From: JAVJQS01 sp040218815
GTDB lineage: Bacteria > Bacteroidota > Bacteroidia > Flavobacteriales_E > Vicingaceae
Reading direction: 5' to 3'
Length of the DNA: 64,000 bases
Assembly: GCA_040218815.1 (NCBI GenBank)
Contig: JAVJQS010000004.1
Location: forward strand, 558,001 to 622,000
Within the stretch, counting starts at the first letter, position 1, and every line of letters begins with the position of its first letter. Of the stretch, positions 1 through 8,380 are shown piece after piece. The translations under genes were made by a program, and so were the position numbers. Under the pieces are notes generated by a model. That model did no database searches and had not been told where the DNA came from. It saw nothing but the letters and a program-made list of their open reading frames with translations.

Positions 1-1
1 T

Positions 2-1195
2 TTGGTGGTCATCTTAGGTTTGGGGTCAACTTCGTTACATGCACAATCTGAACAAAAGTTGATTCCAATTGAAATGGAAAAAGCAGTAGTAAAAGCATTG
101 GAGGAATATCCTTCTGTAAAAGCAAAGCAGTTGGAAATTCAAAATCAACAAGTCTTGAAAAAATCAACATGGGACATGGGAAAAACAACGCTTTACACCG
201 CAGGAGAAGAAATTGGGAAGAATACAGATGGGGTTCGCACCATAGTTGGAGTGCAACAGCAAAATATAGACCTATTGGGAATGGCTTCTAAAACGAAACT
301 GCAAAAAGAGAAAATAACCTTAACCGAAAAGTTCTTAGACCTGAACGAAATTCAATTGAGTTTGGAAGTCAAGAAGAGCTATGGTCAGCTGTTTGTGAAG
401 AAACAACTCTTGGATTTGTACAACACATTGGATTCTAATTTTCAAGAGTTTGAAAGAGCAGCAAAGATTCGTTACGAAACAGAAGCAACTTCAAAATTGG
501 CGTATTTGTCCGCTTCCAATCAAGCGAAGCAGATCGGCAATAAGAAGCAGCAAGCCTTTTATGATTATCAGATAGCAGTTCAAAATTTAAACCGTTGGTT
601 CATTAGCGATACCTTATATACCGTTGATCCAAAACCAAGCATTGCTTTTGAAGAATTGGCTTTAGAGAACGATTTGACTCAACATCCAATACTATCAATT
701 GAAAATCAAAAAATGCGATTAGCAGAGCAGTCCATTAAAACGGCAAAAGCGAATTACTATCCCACCTTTAATGTTCAGTATGGCGTTCAAGAAGTCGCAG
801 GAGAAAGCGGTTTTTATCAATACCAAGCAGGAATAAATATTCCTTTGTTTTTTAATAATGAGAAAGCTCAGGTTCAATCTGCTAAACTAAACCGAAACAT
901 AGCAGAGCAAAACCTACAACAAGCTAATCTTGAATTAAAGAGTCAATATCTGAATGCATTAGCAAACTATCAGAAGTTAAGAGCTTCTTGGAATTATTTT
1001 GAAACGGAAGCCTTAGAATTGGCGAAGAAACAGCGAAAAGCTGCTGCCATTGCATACAAGGAAGGAGCGATAGATTATATAGCATTCCTGCAAAATGTAA
1101 AAGATGCCATGCAAATTGAACAGGAAGCTTGGCAGACCTATGAGAATTATTTGCTCAGCCGATTCCAACTTGAATTTTATACCCTAAAAAATTAG
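2..1195 (+). CDS. TolC/CusC-like outer-membrane efflux component, 5' end cut by window
   Basis: This is the outer-membrane channel part of a heavy-metal RND efflux system. The 397 visible residues begin with a hydrophobic stretch ending in LHAQ, like a signal-peptide cleavage region, followed by long amphipathic helices rich in Gln, Ala and Lys, as in the coiled-coil barrel of TolC. The reading frame is open to the window edge, so the start codon shown (TTG) is not trusted. In many Bacteroidota this domain is fused to the C-terminus of the CusA/CzcA pump, and that could apply here. The CusB-like adaptor follows 5 bases downstream, which supports one operon. The metal is not determined. Confidence 0.85.
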   Translation: MVVILGLGSTSLHAQSEQKLIPIEMEKAVVKALEEYPSVKAKQLEIQNQQVLKKSTWDMGKTTLYTAGEEIGKNTDGVRTIVGVQQQNIDLLGMASKTKLQKEKITLTEKFLDLNEIQLSLEVKKSYGQLFVKKQLLDLYNTLDSNFQEFERAAKIRYETEATSKLAYLSASNQAKQIGNKKQQAFYDYQIAVQNLNRWFISDTLYTVDPKPSIAFEELALENDLTQHPILSIENQKMRLAEQSIKTAKANYYPTFNVQYGVQEVAGESGFYQYQAGINIPLFFNNEKAQVQSAKLNRNIAEQNLQQANLELKSQYLNALANYQKLRASWNYFETEALELAKKQRKAAAIAYKEGAIDYIAFLQNVKDAMQIEQEAWQTYENYLLSRFQLEFYTLKN

Positions 1196-1200
1196 AAATA

Positions 1201-2418
1201 ATGAATACGATATACACGAAATACCTATACATTATGCTGCTTTCCTTAGCAGTAATAGCATGTAACAGCAAAGAGGAAGAGCACGGACACTCCCATGATG
1301 AAAATGCTGAATCTCATAAAGAAATAACTGAAGAAAACCATGAGGAAGGAGAACACGAAGAAGAAGTTGTCCACTTTTCAATGGAGCAATTCAATGCTTT
1401 GGACATGAAGGTGGACAGCCTGCCATTGAGAAACGTATCTTCTTATGTAGAAACCAACGGTCAATTAGAAGTTCCACCACAGAACGAGGCAACTGTAACT
1501 GCTGTGATCGGTGCAAATATTACTTCCATAAAAGTAATTGAAGGAGATCAAGTAAAAAAAGGACAGGTGTTAGCAACGGTTAGTCATCCTGATTTAATCA
1601 ACCTACAAACCAATTACAACAGCAATTGGAATGAATTGCAATACTTAGAACAAGAGTTTAATCGACAAAAAAGATTGTATGAAGAAGAAATTGGTTCGGG
1701 GAAAGAATTTCAAAAAACAAAGTCAGAATACAACTCAAAAAAAGCTTTAGTGAATGGTTTAGAAGCACAACTAAAGCTCTTAGGCATTTCAACCTCACAA
1801 GTCAAAAATGGAACGATTGCTGAAACAGTTGCCATAAAAGCTCCCATTGAAGGCTTCATCAGATTGGTAGAAGTGAAAACAGGGCAATATGTTTCTCCTC
1901 AAAAAGAGCTGTTTGAAATCGTGAACTTAGAACATATCCATGCAGACTTTATGGTATTTGAAAAGGATGTAGCCAAAGTGAAAGTTGGTCAGAAGATTCG
2001 CTTCAAGGTTGAATCAGCAGTCAATGAGTTAGAAGCTTTGGTCTATTCAGTGGGCAAAAACTTCGAGGAAAACCCGAAAGCCATTCACATTCATGCTGAG
2101 ATTGAACAGAAACAAGGCGTTCTACTTCCGGGAATGTATGTGAGAGGAAAAATACTGACCGGAACCGATTCTATGGTTTATGCTCTACCTGAATCTGCCA
2201 TTGTGAAAGAAGGCAATAAAAGCTACATTTTTTCTGCCACAAAGCGGCAAAATGAATGGGAGTTTGAACCCATTGAAATTGTAGAAGGTAATAAAGCCGA
2301 GCAATGGACGGAAGTAAGACCATTACAGCCGATCTCTCCAAACATAAAGGTGGCTTGGAATAATGCTTATTACCTCATAGCAGAGATGAAAAAAGGCGAA
2401 GCGGAACACGACCATTGA
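1201..2418 (+). CDS. CusB/CzcB-like periplasmic adaptor lipoprotein of metal RND efflux
   Basis: This is a membrane-fusion protein linking an inner-membrane RND pump to the outer-membrane channel. The 405-residue product starts with a lipoprotein signal whose lipobox ends at LAVIAC. A His/Glu-rich segment (about residues 27-58, with HGHSHDE) follows, typical of periplasmic metal capture. Next come a barrel/lipoyl-like region (ATVTAVIGANITSIKVIEGD), a coiled-coil hairpin (about 140-200) and a second half-lipoyl motif. The C-terminus is again His-rich (EAEHDH). It lies directly behind the TolC-like gene. The family assignment is firm, but copper, zinc, cobalt or cadmium cannot be distinguished. 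Confidence 0.9.
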   Translation: MNTIYTKYLYIMLLSLAVIACNSKEEEHGHSHDENAESHKEITEENHEEGEHEEEVVHFSMEQFNALDMKVDSLPLRNVSSYVETNGQLEVPPQNEATVTAVIGANITSIKVIEGDQVKKGQVLATVSHPDLINLQTNYNSNWNELQYLEQEFNRQKRLYEEEIGSGKEFQKTKSEYNSKKALVNGLEAQLKLLGISTSQVKNGTIAETVAIKAPIEGFIRLVEVKTGQYVSPQKELFEIVNLEHIHADFMVFEKDVAKVKVGQKIRFKVESAVNELEALVYSVGKNFEENPKAIHIHAEIEQKQGVLLPGMYVRGKILTGTDSMVYALPESAIVKEGNKSYIFSATKRQNEWEFEPIEIVEGNKAEQWTEVRPLQPISPNIKVAWNNAYYLIAEMKKGEAEHDH

Positions 2419-2474
2419 TTTTGCAATTGTGTTGCGTTTAATAAAAGATAAATTTTGAATAAGATAAAAAATAT

Positions 2475-2843
2475 ATGAATACTGCAATCCCAAAAAAGTT
2501 GAAGCCATTCTTTTTAGCAGAACTAAAGGAATATAAATCTGAAATGCAAAAAGACAACTTGCACAAGGCTTGGCAACATTTAGAAAAAGCTCATGTAATC
2601 GGGCAAGCCTATCCTTACGAACATTCTTATGTGCATTGGAAAATGCTGCTTTTCGGTATTCATATTAAGAACGGTAAAGAAATTTTAGGTCAGATTCCAA
2701 GATTAATATTTGGTGGGGTTAAATCTTTTGTAGGTACTATTCCTGTTGGAAATACGGGTGGAGCAAATGTTCCACCGCTTCGCCCTCTTCCAATATCAGA
2801 AGAAATTCAAGTCATATTTGAAAAAGCAGGAGTTAAAAGGTAG
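2475..2843 (+). CDS. DUF3703 family protein
   Basis: The 122-residue soluble protein matches the DUF3703 pattern as I know it: an amphipathic N-terminal helix, the segment AWQHLEKAHVIGQ, and then a HxWKML motif and the conserved GNTGGANV-type glycine segment. DUF3703 genes are usually found in heavy-metal resistance operons of Bacteroidota and Proteobacteria, and here the gene sits between an adaptor gene and a CDF transporter, 5 bases before the latter. Its biochemical role is unknown. His residues at positions such as KAHVIGQAYPYEHSYVHW could bind metal, but that is inference. Confidence 0.8.
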   Translation: MNTAIPKKLKPFFLAELKEYKSEMQKDNLHKAWQHLEKAHVIGQAYPYEHSYVHWKMLLFGIHIKNGKEILGQIPRLIFGGVKSFVGTIPVGNTGGANVPPLRPLPISEEIQVIFEKAGVKR

Positions 2844-2848
2844 AGACT

Positions 2849-3730
2849 ATGGGACACAATCATACACATACAAATCAATCCGGTAAGAATCTAAGAACAG
2901 CATTTTTACTCAATATTAGTTTTACCATTTTTGAAATTATCGGTGGCTTTTACGTCAATAGCGTAGCTATTATCTCAGATGCCGTTCACGATTTAGGCGA
3001 CAGTATCTCTTTGGGCATTTCTTGGTATTTGGATAAGAAATCGAAACAAGAAGGCAATCAAAAATTTACGTTTGGTTATAAACGGTTCTCCCTTTTAGGA
3101 GCCTTAATCAATTCTCTTGTGCTGATTGGTGGCTCGGTGTATGTGATTTATGAGGCAGTAAATCGATTAATTGAACCTGAGTATTCAGATGCCGATGGAA
3201 TGATTGTATTTGCTATTATAGGCGTTGCAGTTAATGGCTATGCAGCATGGAAACTAAGTGGAGGCAAGACCTTGAACGAAAAAGTAGTTTCATGGCATTT
3301 GTTGGAAGATGTATTGGGATGGGCTGCGGTACTTGTCGTTGCTATCATTCTAAAATTCAAACAAACACCCTATTTAGACCCTGCACTTTCTTTATTTATA
3401 GCTGCCTATATTTTATACGGAGTGGTTAAGCGTTTAAAAGAGACATTAGTCATATTTCTGCAAGGTGTACCCGAAGACATGAGTATTGATAAAATAGAAA
3501 CTGAATTAATTAAAATTGAGAATGTAGATTCCGTTCATCATACACACATTTGGTCACAGGAAGGAGAACATCATGTTTTTAGTACCCATCTAAAATTGAA
3601 GAACATTAGCAATTTAAAGGAGTTGTTGCAGATAAAGAACGATATAAGAAAAAGTCTTAAACCTTACCATTTTAGTCATTGTACAGTAGAAACGGAATTG
3701 GATAAAGAGACATGTAGAATAGAGGAGTAA
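2849..3730 (+). CDS. cation diffusion facilitator (CDF) family transporter
   Basis: This is an inner-membrane proton-coupled exporter of divalent cations (zinc, cobalt or cadmium class). The 293 residues have a His-rich N-terminus (MGHNHTHTN), about six membrane helices, and the paired metal-site motifs expected in helices 2 and 5: SDAVHDLGDS and the HLLEDVLGW region. A cytoplasmic C-terminal domain of about 85 residues contains the HTHIWS segment typical of the regulatory CDF tail. Its last base overlaps the first base of the next gene (TAATG), so translation is probably coupled. It exports metal from the cytoplasm to the periplasm, complementing the RND system upstream. Confidence 0.92.
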   Translation: MGHNHTHTNQSGKNLRTAFLLNISFTIFEIIGGFYVNSVAIISDAVHDLGDSISLGISWYLDKKSKQEGNQKFTFGYKRFSLLGALINSLVLIGGSVYVIYEAVNRLIEPEYSDADGMIVFAIIGVAVNGYAAWKLSGGKTLNEKVVSWHLLEDVLGWAAVLVVAIILKFKQTPYLDPALSLFIAAYILYGVVKRLKETLVIFLQGVPEDMSIDKIETELIKIENVDSVHHTHIWSQEGEHHVFSTHLKLKNISNLKELLQIKNDIRKSLKPYHFSHCTVETELDKETCRIEE

Positions 3731-4527
3731 TGAAAAAGTCAATTTTCAATATCGCCCAAATGGACTGCCCTTCCGAGGAACAAATGATTCGGATGAAGCT
3801 GTCTGAGATAGAAAAAATTCATCAACTTGAATTTGATATACCCAATCGAAAGTTAGCTGTTGTTCATGAGGCGGATTCAAAGCAAATTCTTGCTTACTTA
3901 GAGGAATTAAAGCTCAATACTACCTTAGTCTCTAATAATCCAATCGAAGATTACGTAGCTGAAAAATCTACGAATGCTAATGAACGTAAAATGTTATGGG
4001 CTGTCCTCATTATCAATTTTACTTTTTTTCTGATTGAATTAATTTATGGTTGGCTTTCAGATTCAATGGGTTTAATTGCTGATTCCTTAGACATGCTTGC
4101 TGATTCATTGGTTTATATTTTGAGTCTGATGGCAGTTGGAGCAGCCGTAGCCAAAAAGAAGAAAGTAGCACGTTTAAGTGGATATTTTCAAATGTCTTTG
4201 GCAATTTTAGGTTTAACGGAACTAATAAGAAGAGTCTTCGGAACAACTGAAATTCCTGATTTTCAGAACATGATTGTCATTTCAATTTTGGCGTTGATCG
4301 CCAATTCAGTTTCACTCTACCTCATTCAAAAAGCCAAAAGCAAAGAAGCTCACATGCAAGCATCAGCTATATTTACCTCAAATGATATTATCATCAATAC
4401 AGGAGTTATTGTAGCAGGAGTTTTAGTCTACCTGACTGATAGCAAGATTCCTGATTTAGTCATTGGGGTAATCATCTTTGCAATAGTAATTAGAGGGGCA
4501 GTCAGGATTTTGAGGTTGGGGAGTTAA
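3730..4527 (+). CDS. CDF-like cation transporter with N-terminal HMA-like segment
   Basis: The 265-residue product combines a cytoplasmic N-terminal segment of about 75 residues with an MDCPSEE motif, resembling a short heavy-metal-associated fold with one cysteine, and a membrane part of about six helices. Helix 2 carries the paired aspartate motif ADSLDMLADS, and a later helix carries FTSNDIIINTG, both at the positions of the CDF metal site. It lacks the long C-terminal cytoplasmic domain of the preceding transporter. The start overlaps the stop of the upstream CDF gene by one base. It is probably a second exporter in the same operon; its substrate is unknown. Confidence 0.85.
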   Translation: MKKSIFNIAQMDCPSEEQMIRMKLSEIEKIHQLEFDIPNRKLAVVHEADSKQILAYLEELKLNTTLVSNNPIEDYVAEKSTNANERKMLWAVLIINFTFFLIELIYGWLSDSMGLIADSLDMLADSLVYILSLMAVGAAVAKKKKVARLSGYFQMSLAILGLTELIRRVFGTTEIPDFQNMIVISILALIANSVSLYLIQKAKSKEAHMQASAIFTSNDIIINTGVIVAGVLVYLTDSKIPDLVIGVIIFAIVIRGAVRILRLGS

Positions 4528-5070
4528 AAAACGCCTAATATACCGCAATAAAAAACCCGAACTACTTGTTCGGTTTTATCATAATTAATTGGTCGAATAT
4601 AACTTAATTGGTTAAGTAAGAGTCGATTCAAATTCTGCTAACTTATAGTTCAAAACTATGCCTGATTTTGGTCAATCTTCTGTTCTTTCAGAATAGTCAA
4701 TAGCATTACCGTAAAGAGTTATTGTAATTTGATAATCATTATTTTTTCCTCTTCGGATAATTTTATATTCATAGTTTAAAGGTACATCGGTACAAGTCTA
4801 GTTGCAAGTATTTTTTTACAAATAACAAATTACCAATCATACCGATACTAACTCTAAACACATTTAGTGTTTATACGATACTACCCTTACTTCGAATAAT
4901 GTTCATTAAGTCAGCCTAAGCGTTTTTGACGCTCAAGTTAGACTCAAACCATACTTTCTACGGCAGCCAATAATTACTGCTTAACTACCGCATTTAAAGC
5001 AAACAGTCACTTCATTTACGGCATACCTGACGTGCTATTTACGTGTAAAATCAAGACTTCATTTTGAACT
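4528..5070. other. 543-bp stretch without an intact gene, between metal cargo and virus-like module
   Basis: I find no intact gene here. After the terminator, 4672-4797 on the minus strand holds 41 open codons with no start codon and an in-frame stop immediately upstream, ending DYSERTED; it reads like the tail of a decayed gene. A short hairpin (AGCGT, loop TTTTG, ACGCT) lies near 4918-4932. No copy of the 48-bp tRNA repeat seen at 23.1 and 24.4 kb is present, so this is not an attachment site of that type. The stretch presumably holds the promoter of the downstream cassette, but I could not assign a convincing Bacteroidota -33/-7 pair. Confidence 0.5.
4551..4577 (+). terminator. rho-independent terminator after the metal-efflux operon
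   Basis: A six-base-pair stem (CCGAAC / GTTCGG) with a five-base loop is flanked by an A-run before and TTTT after. It lies 24 bases past the stop codon of the last CDF gene and fits an intrinsic, possibly bidirectional terminator. Confidence 0.75.
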
Positions 5071-5142
5071 TTGTACAGAAGATTTAAAGCACGGTTTAGA
5101 TACATGCCACAAATCAGATTTATAAACTTAAAACGCAAAAAG

Positions 5143-5295
5143 ATGAGCGAAGTAGCAAAAAAAGAGACCATGAAGTTCTGCTTAATTGCAGGAGGAATTT
5201 CTCTTGTAGTTGCAATCGGTGTTGTAGCCGCCTATCACTTCACGGTAGCAAAGGAAGATGATGAAGCAAAGGATGAAAAATCCAAGGAGAAGTAG
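5143..5295 (+). CDS. small single-pass membrane protein, first gene of the virus-like module
   Basis: The 50-residue product has a short N-terminus, one membrane segment at about residues 12-31 (with a GGIS/VVAIGVV glycine-containing core) and a strongly charged Asp/Glu/Lys tail. The frame is open upstream to 5071, but the earlier codons are rare-type starts and encode a basic Arg-rich stretch, so ATG at 5143 behind an A/G-rich CGCAAAAAG is chosen. The likely role is an integral membrane protein of the particle, inferred only from its similarity in design to the genes that follow. Confidence 0.6.
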   Translation: MSEVAKKETMKFCLIAGGISLVVAIGVVAAYHFTVAKEDDEAKDEKSKEK

Positions 5296-5364
5296 AAGTT
5301 GATTATTCGGCAAAAGTTAAAGCCGCAAATGTGGCATAAGTAAAAATTCAAAAACCGTAAGAAA

Positions 5365-6171
5365 ATGGAAAATGAAAGTTTTGAACGCTATGAGCGTGAT
5401 GGTGAAGATCGGTATGACAACTATGGAGGAGTTCCTTCGGAAGACGATTTTTACTACGAAGACGATGAGTACGAAGTGGTAGAAGAATTGGAGGATGAAG
5501 AGTTCGATTCTTATTCCAACGATGCCATCGGGAGATTAGATCCAAATGATACGACTTACACCTTTGTAGTAACAAATAGTGGTGACGAAGACAAAGAGGT
5601 TGTTCTTTTTGGTGCAAATGAAAATTTATCTCCACCTGACGGAGTTACCGTTGAAGTGGCTGAATCTAGCCACAATGAAGTAAGAGAGGAATCGAAAGCA
5701 AACCCTTTTACTATCGTAGGCATGAAAATGTCTGTGAGCAATTCACAACAGTTCGACAACGTACTGTTTATTTATGAGAAAACCTCAACAGGTAGAACCA
5801 CTACCAATGTGAGACAACCAAGAACATGGCAGTCGCCTCAAAATTTCGATCAAAAGTCGATTCATGCTATCAATTTTACGATGCATGTAACAGGTAAGAC
5901 TTCTTTGAGGTTCAAAGTGAAGAAAGGCACAACTGTGTTTACTTTCTCAGTTCAATCTCGAACAAATCTTGGAAACGTCTTAATCGGTAAAAATGTAGCG
6001 GAAGTAAACACCGCACCTCAACAAACAGGTTTACCACAAATGGATGATAGATTGAAGCCTATCTCTAAGTTGAGACAGTTAGCACAGCCCGTGCGAAAGG
6101 TTCGCAAGCTAAGGTATAAAAGACCTTCCTCGCAAAAACCTACTCGCAGAATATTTAGAAGAGCAGGCTAA
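5365..6171 (+). CDS. putative capsid-like single-jelly-roll protein with acidic N-terminus and basic C-terminus
   Basis: The 268-residue protein has three parts. Residues 1-60 are acidic and Tyr-rich and include RYDNYGG at 16-22. Residues about 62-205 alternate as short beta strands (TYTFVVTN, EVVLFGAN, FTIVGMKMSV, VLFIYE, HAINFTMHV, LRFKV, TVFTFSV), consistent with an eight-stranded jelly roll. Residues 228-268 are very basic (RKVRKLRYKR, TRRIFRRAG), as in nucleic-acid-binding capsid tails. Residues 69-86 and 113-185 match collinearly the two ends of the propeller protein at 10370. A strong terminator follows immediately, as expected for a highly expressed first product. The capsid role is inference; the length is too short for a double jelly roll. 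Confidence 0.5.
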   Translation: MENESFERYERDGEDRYDNYGGVPSEDDFYYEDDEYEVVEELEDEEFDSYSNDAIGRLDPNDTTYTFVVTNSGDEDKEVVLFGANENLSPPDGVTVEVAESSHNEVREESKANPFTIVGMKMSVSNSQQFDNVLFIYEKTSTGRTTTNVRQPRTWQSPQNFDQKSIHAINFTMHVTGKTSLRFKVKKGTTVFTFSVQSRTNLGNVLIGKNVAEVNTAPQQTGLPQMDDRLKPISKLRQLAQPVRKVRKLRYKRPSSQKPTRRIFRRAG

Positions 6172-6186
6172 GCTTCCCATTCTCAT

Positions 6187-6223
6187 GCTGCCGAAGGAGC
6201 GTTCTGCCCTTTGGCAGCTTTTT
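6187..6223 (+). terminator. strong intrinsic terminator directly after the capsid-like gene
   Basis: An 11-bp stem (GCTGCCGAAGG / CCTTTGGCAGC, one G-T pair) with a 10-base loop is followed by TTTTT. It lies 15 bases past the stop codon and 20 bases before the next gene. It would let the capsid-like gene be made in excess of the downstream genes, with partial readthrough. Confidence 0.85.
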
Positions 6224-6242
6224 AACCTCAATAAAGTGCATT

Positions 6243-6884
6243 ATGGATAATACCTCAAACAGTAGAATTAATAGAATCAATTACATCGTCCAAGAAAACC
6301 CATCAGGAGTTTCTCAAACCTTGGTAGCAGAAGGATTTAATCCTTCCACAGATGTGAATACTCTAATTCAACAGACCAAGCAATGGATTCAGCAAGATGG
6401 AAAAGCAGCAGTTGTAAAATTGTTGAAGGTGCATCCTGAAAAAGATGCTATCCTATCCGCAAACAAGCCTGCCTATGAAAACTTTGGCGGTTGTGGCTGC
6501 AAAAGTTCATTTGACGGTTCAGCTTGTGCTTGTAAAGATTCGTTTGACGGTACACCATGTCCCTGTCAATGCAAAAGCTCTTACAATCAAGAATACGACA
6601 AGAAGCTTGAAAAGATGAGCAAAAAAGAACTACATCAGCATTACAAAGAATTAAAGAGATTATTAAAGCAGTTTCCTGAAGACAAAGAATTAAGAGAAGA
6701 AATTGAGATTGTTTGGGAACAACTAAATTATCAGAAAAAGAAGCATAGAAGAACCTCAAAATCTACACAAGAAAAGTCAAAAAGCCACTTAGATTCTAAA
6801 GCTGTATTTACGGTCAATTCAAAAGACTTAGTAGTAGGTTCATTGATTTTCGGCTTAGCATTAATTATCTCACAAATCAAATAA
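6243..6884 (+). CDS. Cys-cluster membrane protein of the virus-like module
   Basis: I do not recognise this 213-residue family. Residues 1-76 are soluble and helical. AYENFGG at 77-83 is followed by a cysteine cluster (eight Cys in 84-110, in a repeated pattern of C-x-C-K-[SD]-S-F-D-G). A charged helical region (about 115-175) comes next, and a C-terminal membrane segment at 196-212 closes the protein. The N-terminal half resembles that of the next gene in layout: a helical domain ending in Y-[DE]-N-F-G. It is likely a tail-anchored virion membrane protein; the Cys cluster could form disulfides or bind metal. Confidence 0.55.
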   Translation: MDNTSNSRINRINYIVQENPSGVSQTLVAEGFNPSTDVNTLIQQTKQWIQQDGKAAVVKLLKVHPEKDAILSANKPAYENFGGCGCKSSFDGSACACKDSFDGTPCPCQCKSSYNQEYDKKLEKMSKKELHQHYKELKRLLKQFPEDKELREEIEIVWEQLNYQKKKHRRTSKSTQEKSKSHLDSKAVFTVNSKDLVVGSLIFGLALIISQIK

Positions 6885-6888
6885 GACC

Positions 6889-7605
6889 ATGGTACACCTA
6901 GTAGATAATCCTAAAATGAGAATAAAAAAAAGGTCAGCGAGCATTTCAAGTGGTCAGATTCGAGAGATTACGAAGGCTGTTTCACAGATGATTGCGATAA
7001 CCGTTGCAGAGTTTCCAAAAGAAACCGTGATATTGTTAAACAATCATGGATCTCCTGTAGATGATAATACATCTGAAAAAAACCTCATTCGAGCCATCAT
7101 TGAAAAGGTATCAACGAACGATGAAGCATTTAATCATGATTTAGAAAACTTGATTCTAAAAGCCCTTCCTGAACTTGAAGAGCAGTCGCAATACGACAAC
7201 TTTGGAGATGCCACTAAACTATTTGGAGGAAATAATAGCTTAAAAAGTTTTGGTGGAAGTTCGAGCGGTACTAGCTTTTTAGACGGAGCAAAAACCATTG
7301 GTACAAGTACAGCATCAGGAGCAGCAGGCGGCGGTATCGTTGGAGCTGCCTTAGGAGCTATCGGAGGAATATTTGGCTTTGCCAATTCAGCAAAGCAAGA
7401 AAAAATTGAAAAAGAAAAAGCTTCTGCCATGACTTTGGCAAGTATGCTTCAATACAAATCTGCAAAACTAGGTAGCAGAGGTTCAGGACAAAGAAATACA
7501 ACAGCAATTATCATTGCAATACTCGCAGTAGTAGGTATAGTAATTACCGTCGTATTGGTCAGAAAAAATAAAAAAGCAGCAGAATGGAAAGTAGAGCAAG
7601 CATAA
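6889..7605 (+). CDS. membrane protein with glycine-zipper segment, virus-like module
   Basis: The 238-residue protein starts with a basic, helical N-terminal domain (1-100) ending in QYDNFGD (101-107). Then come FGG-rich linkers (112-123), a glycine-zipper hydrophobic stretch at about 142-165 (GAAGGGIVGAALGAIGG) and a clear membrane helix at 205-224 followed by a basic tail. The first 100 residues share their layout and the closing motif with the preceding gene. The family is not recognised. Glycine-zipper segments occur in proteins that assemble in or perforate membranes, so a role in a membrane channel or vesicle is possible. Confidence 0.55.
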   Translation: MVHLVDNPKMRIKKRSASISSGQIREITKAVSQMIAITVAEFPKETVILLNNHGSPVDDNTSEKNLIRAIIEKVSTNDEAFNHDLENLILKALPELEEQSQYDNFGDATKLFGGNNSLKSFGGSSSGTSFLDGAKTIGTSTASGAAGGGIVGAALGAIGGIFGFANSAKQEKIEKEKASAMTLASMLQYKSAKLGSRGSGQRNTTAIIIAILAVVGIVITVVLVRKNKKAAEWKVEQA

Positions 7606-7946
7606 CGAAGAAAAACTTTGGATTATCATCAACTTCAGAGCATGATTTTACTCCAACAGGAGATGCAAAATTCGAAAGTTGGTTTTGGGAATCCAAAGCA
7701 AAAAAGAGAATTAAAGAACAAGAAAAGCAAGCCCAAATAGAACGAATGAGGGCTGAAACTGCCGCCATGCAACAAATACTCTCGGAACCGGACAATACTG
7801 CATCCAATAGCATGGACATTGGCAAGATTGCTTTAATAGGTGGTATAGTTATTCTTATAGGCATAGGTGCAGTTGCTCTTTTGAAAAAGAAACAAGCTAC
7901 TGAAACGGTCAAAAACGGATTATCAGCAGAAGATTTAATGGTTTAA
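7584..7946 (+). CDS. tail-anchored small membrane protein
   Basis: The 120-residue product has a soluble N-terminus with KKNFGLSS, a Lys/Glu/Gln-rich probable coiled coil at about 38-66 and a membrane segment at 80-100 with glycine spacing (IALIGGIVILIGIGAV), then a Lys-rich tail. The start lies 22 bases inside the end of the preceding gene, in another frame. The family is not recognised; the design (coiled coil plus one membrane helix) recurs in the next genes and suggests a structural membrane component. Confidence 0.55.
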   Translation: MESRASITKKNFGLSSTSEHDFTPTGDAKFESWFWESKAKKRIKEQEKQAQIERMRAETAAMQQILSEPDNTASNSMDIGKIALIGGIVILIGIGAVALLKKKQATETVKNGLSAEDLMV

Positions 7947-7949
7947 GTT

Positions 7950-8369
7950 ATGGAACGAAGAAGAGCAAATAAGGAAAGAAGAATTTACGGGAATCAAGAA
8001 GAATATGACAACCTTTTTGGCTTGTTCAAATCCAAGCATAAAAAGAAAAAGGAAAAATTGGACATAAAGCAGCGAGATGCCAACCTTAATCTAACCAATA
8101 AACAAAATCAAATTGCTGATGCCAAAGCAAAGGCAGAAGTATTTAGAGCACAGGCTGAGCAAATGAAAGCAATAGCCGCACAAAAATTAGCTGAAAAGGC
8201 AGACACTCAGTTGAAAGGTGCAAAAGCGACTACACAACTGAAGTATGTGGGAATGGCCATCGCTGCTATTGTAGTGATTGGTGGAGTTGCATTAGCTGCC
8301 TACATGATAAAACAAGGTAAAAACGCAGCATTGATTTCGGCAAAACTTGCCAAAGCTAAAGCTGCATAA
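7950..8369 (+). CDS. basic coiled-coil membrane protein
   Basis: The 139-residue protein starts with a very basic segment containing EEYDNLFG (17-24) and a Lys run (28-36). A long Ala/Gln/Lys coiled coil (about 36-90) leads to a membrane helix at 99-120, and the C-terminus is Lys/Ala-rich. The Y-D-N motif near its N-terminus is shared with the capsid-like gene and two others. The family is not recognised. The basic N-terminus could face nucleic acid or lipid head groups inside a particle; that is inference. Confidence 0.55.
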   Translation: MERRRANKERRIYGNQEEYDNLFGLFKSKHKKKKEKLDIKQRDANLNLTNKQNQIADAKAKAEVFRAQAEQMKAIAAQKLAEKADTQLKGAKATTQLKYVGMAIAAIVVIGGVALAAYMIKQGKNAALISAKLAKAKAA

Positions 8370-8380
8370 AAATAAAAGGA

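Noticed and set aside
5071..5142. N-terminal extension of the first module gene from a TTG codon at 5071
   Set aside because: The extension is Arg-rich, unlike the rest, and ATG 5143 gives a compact membrane protein matching its neighbours.
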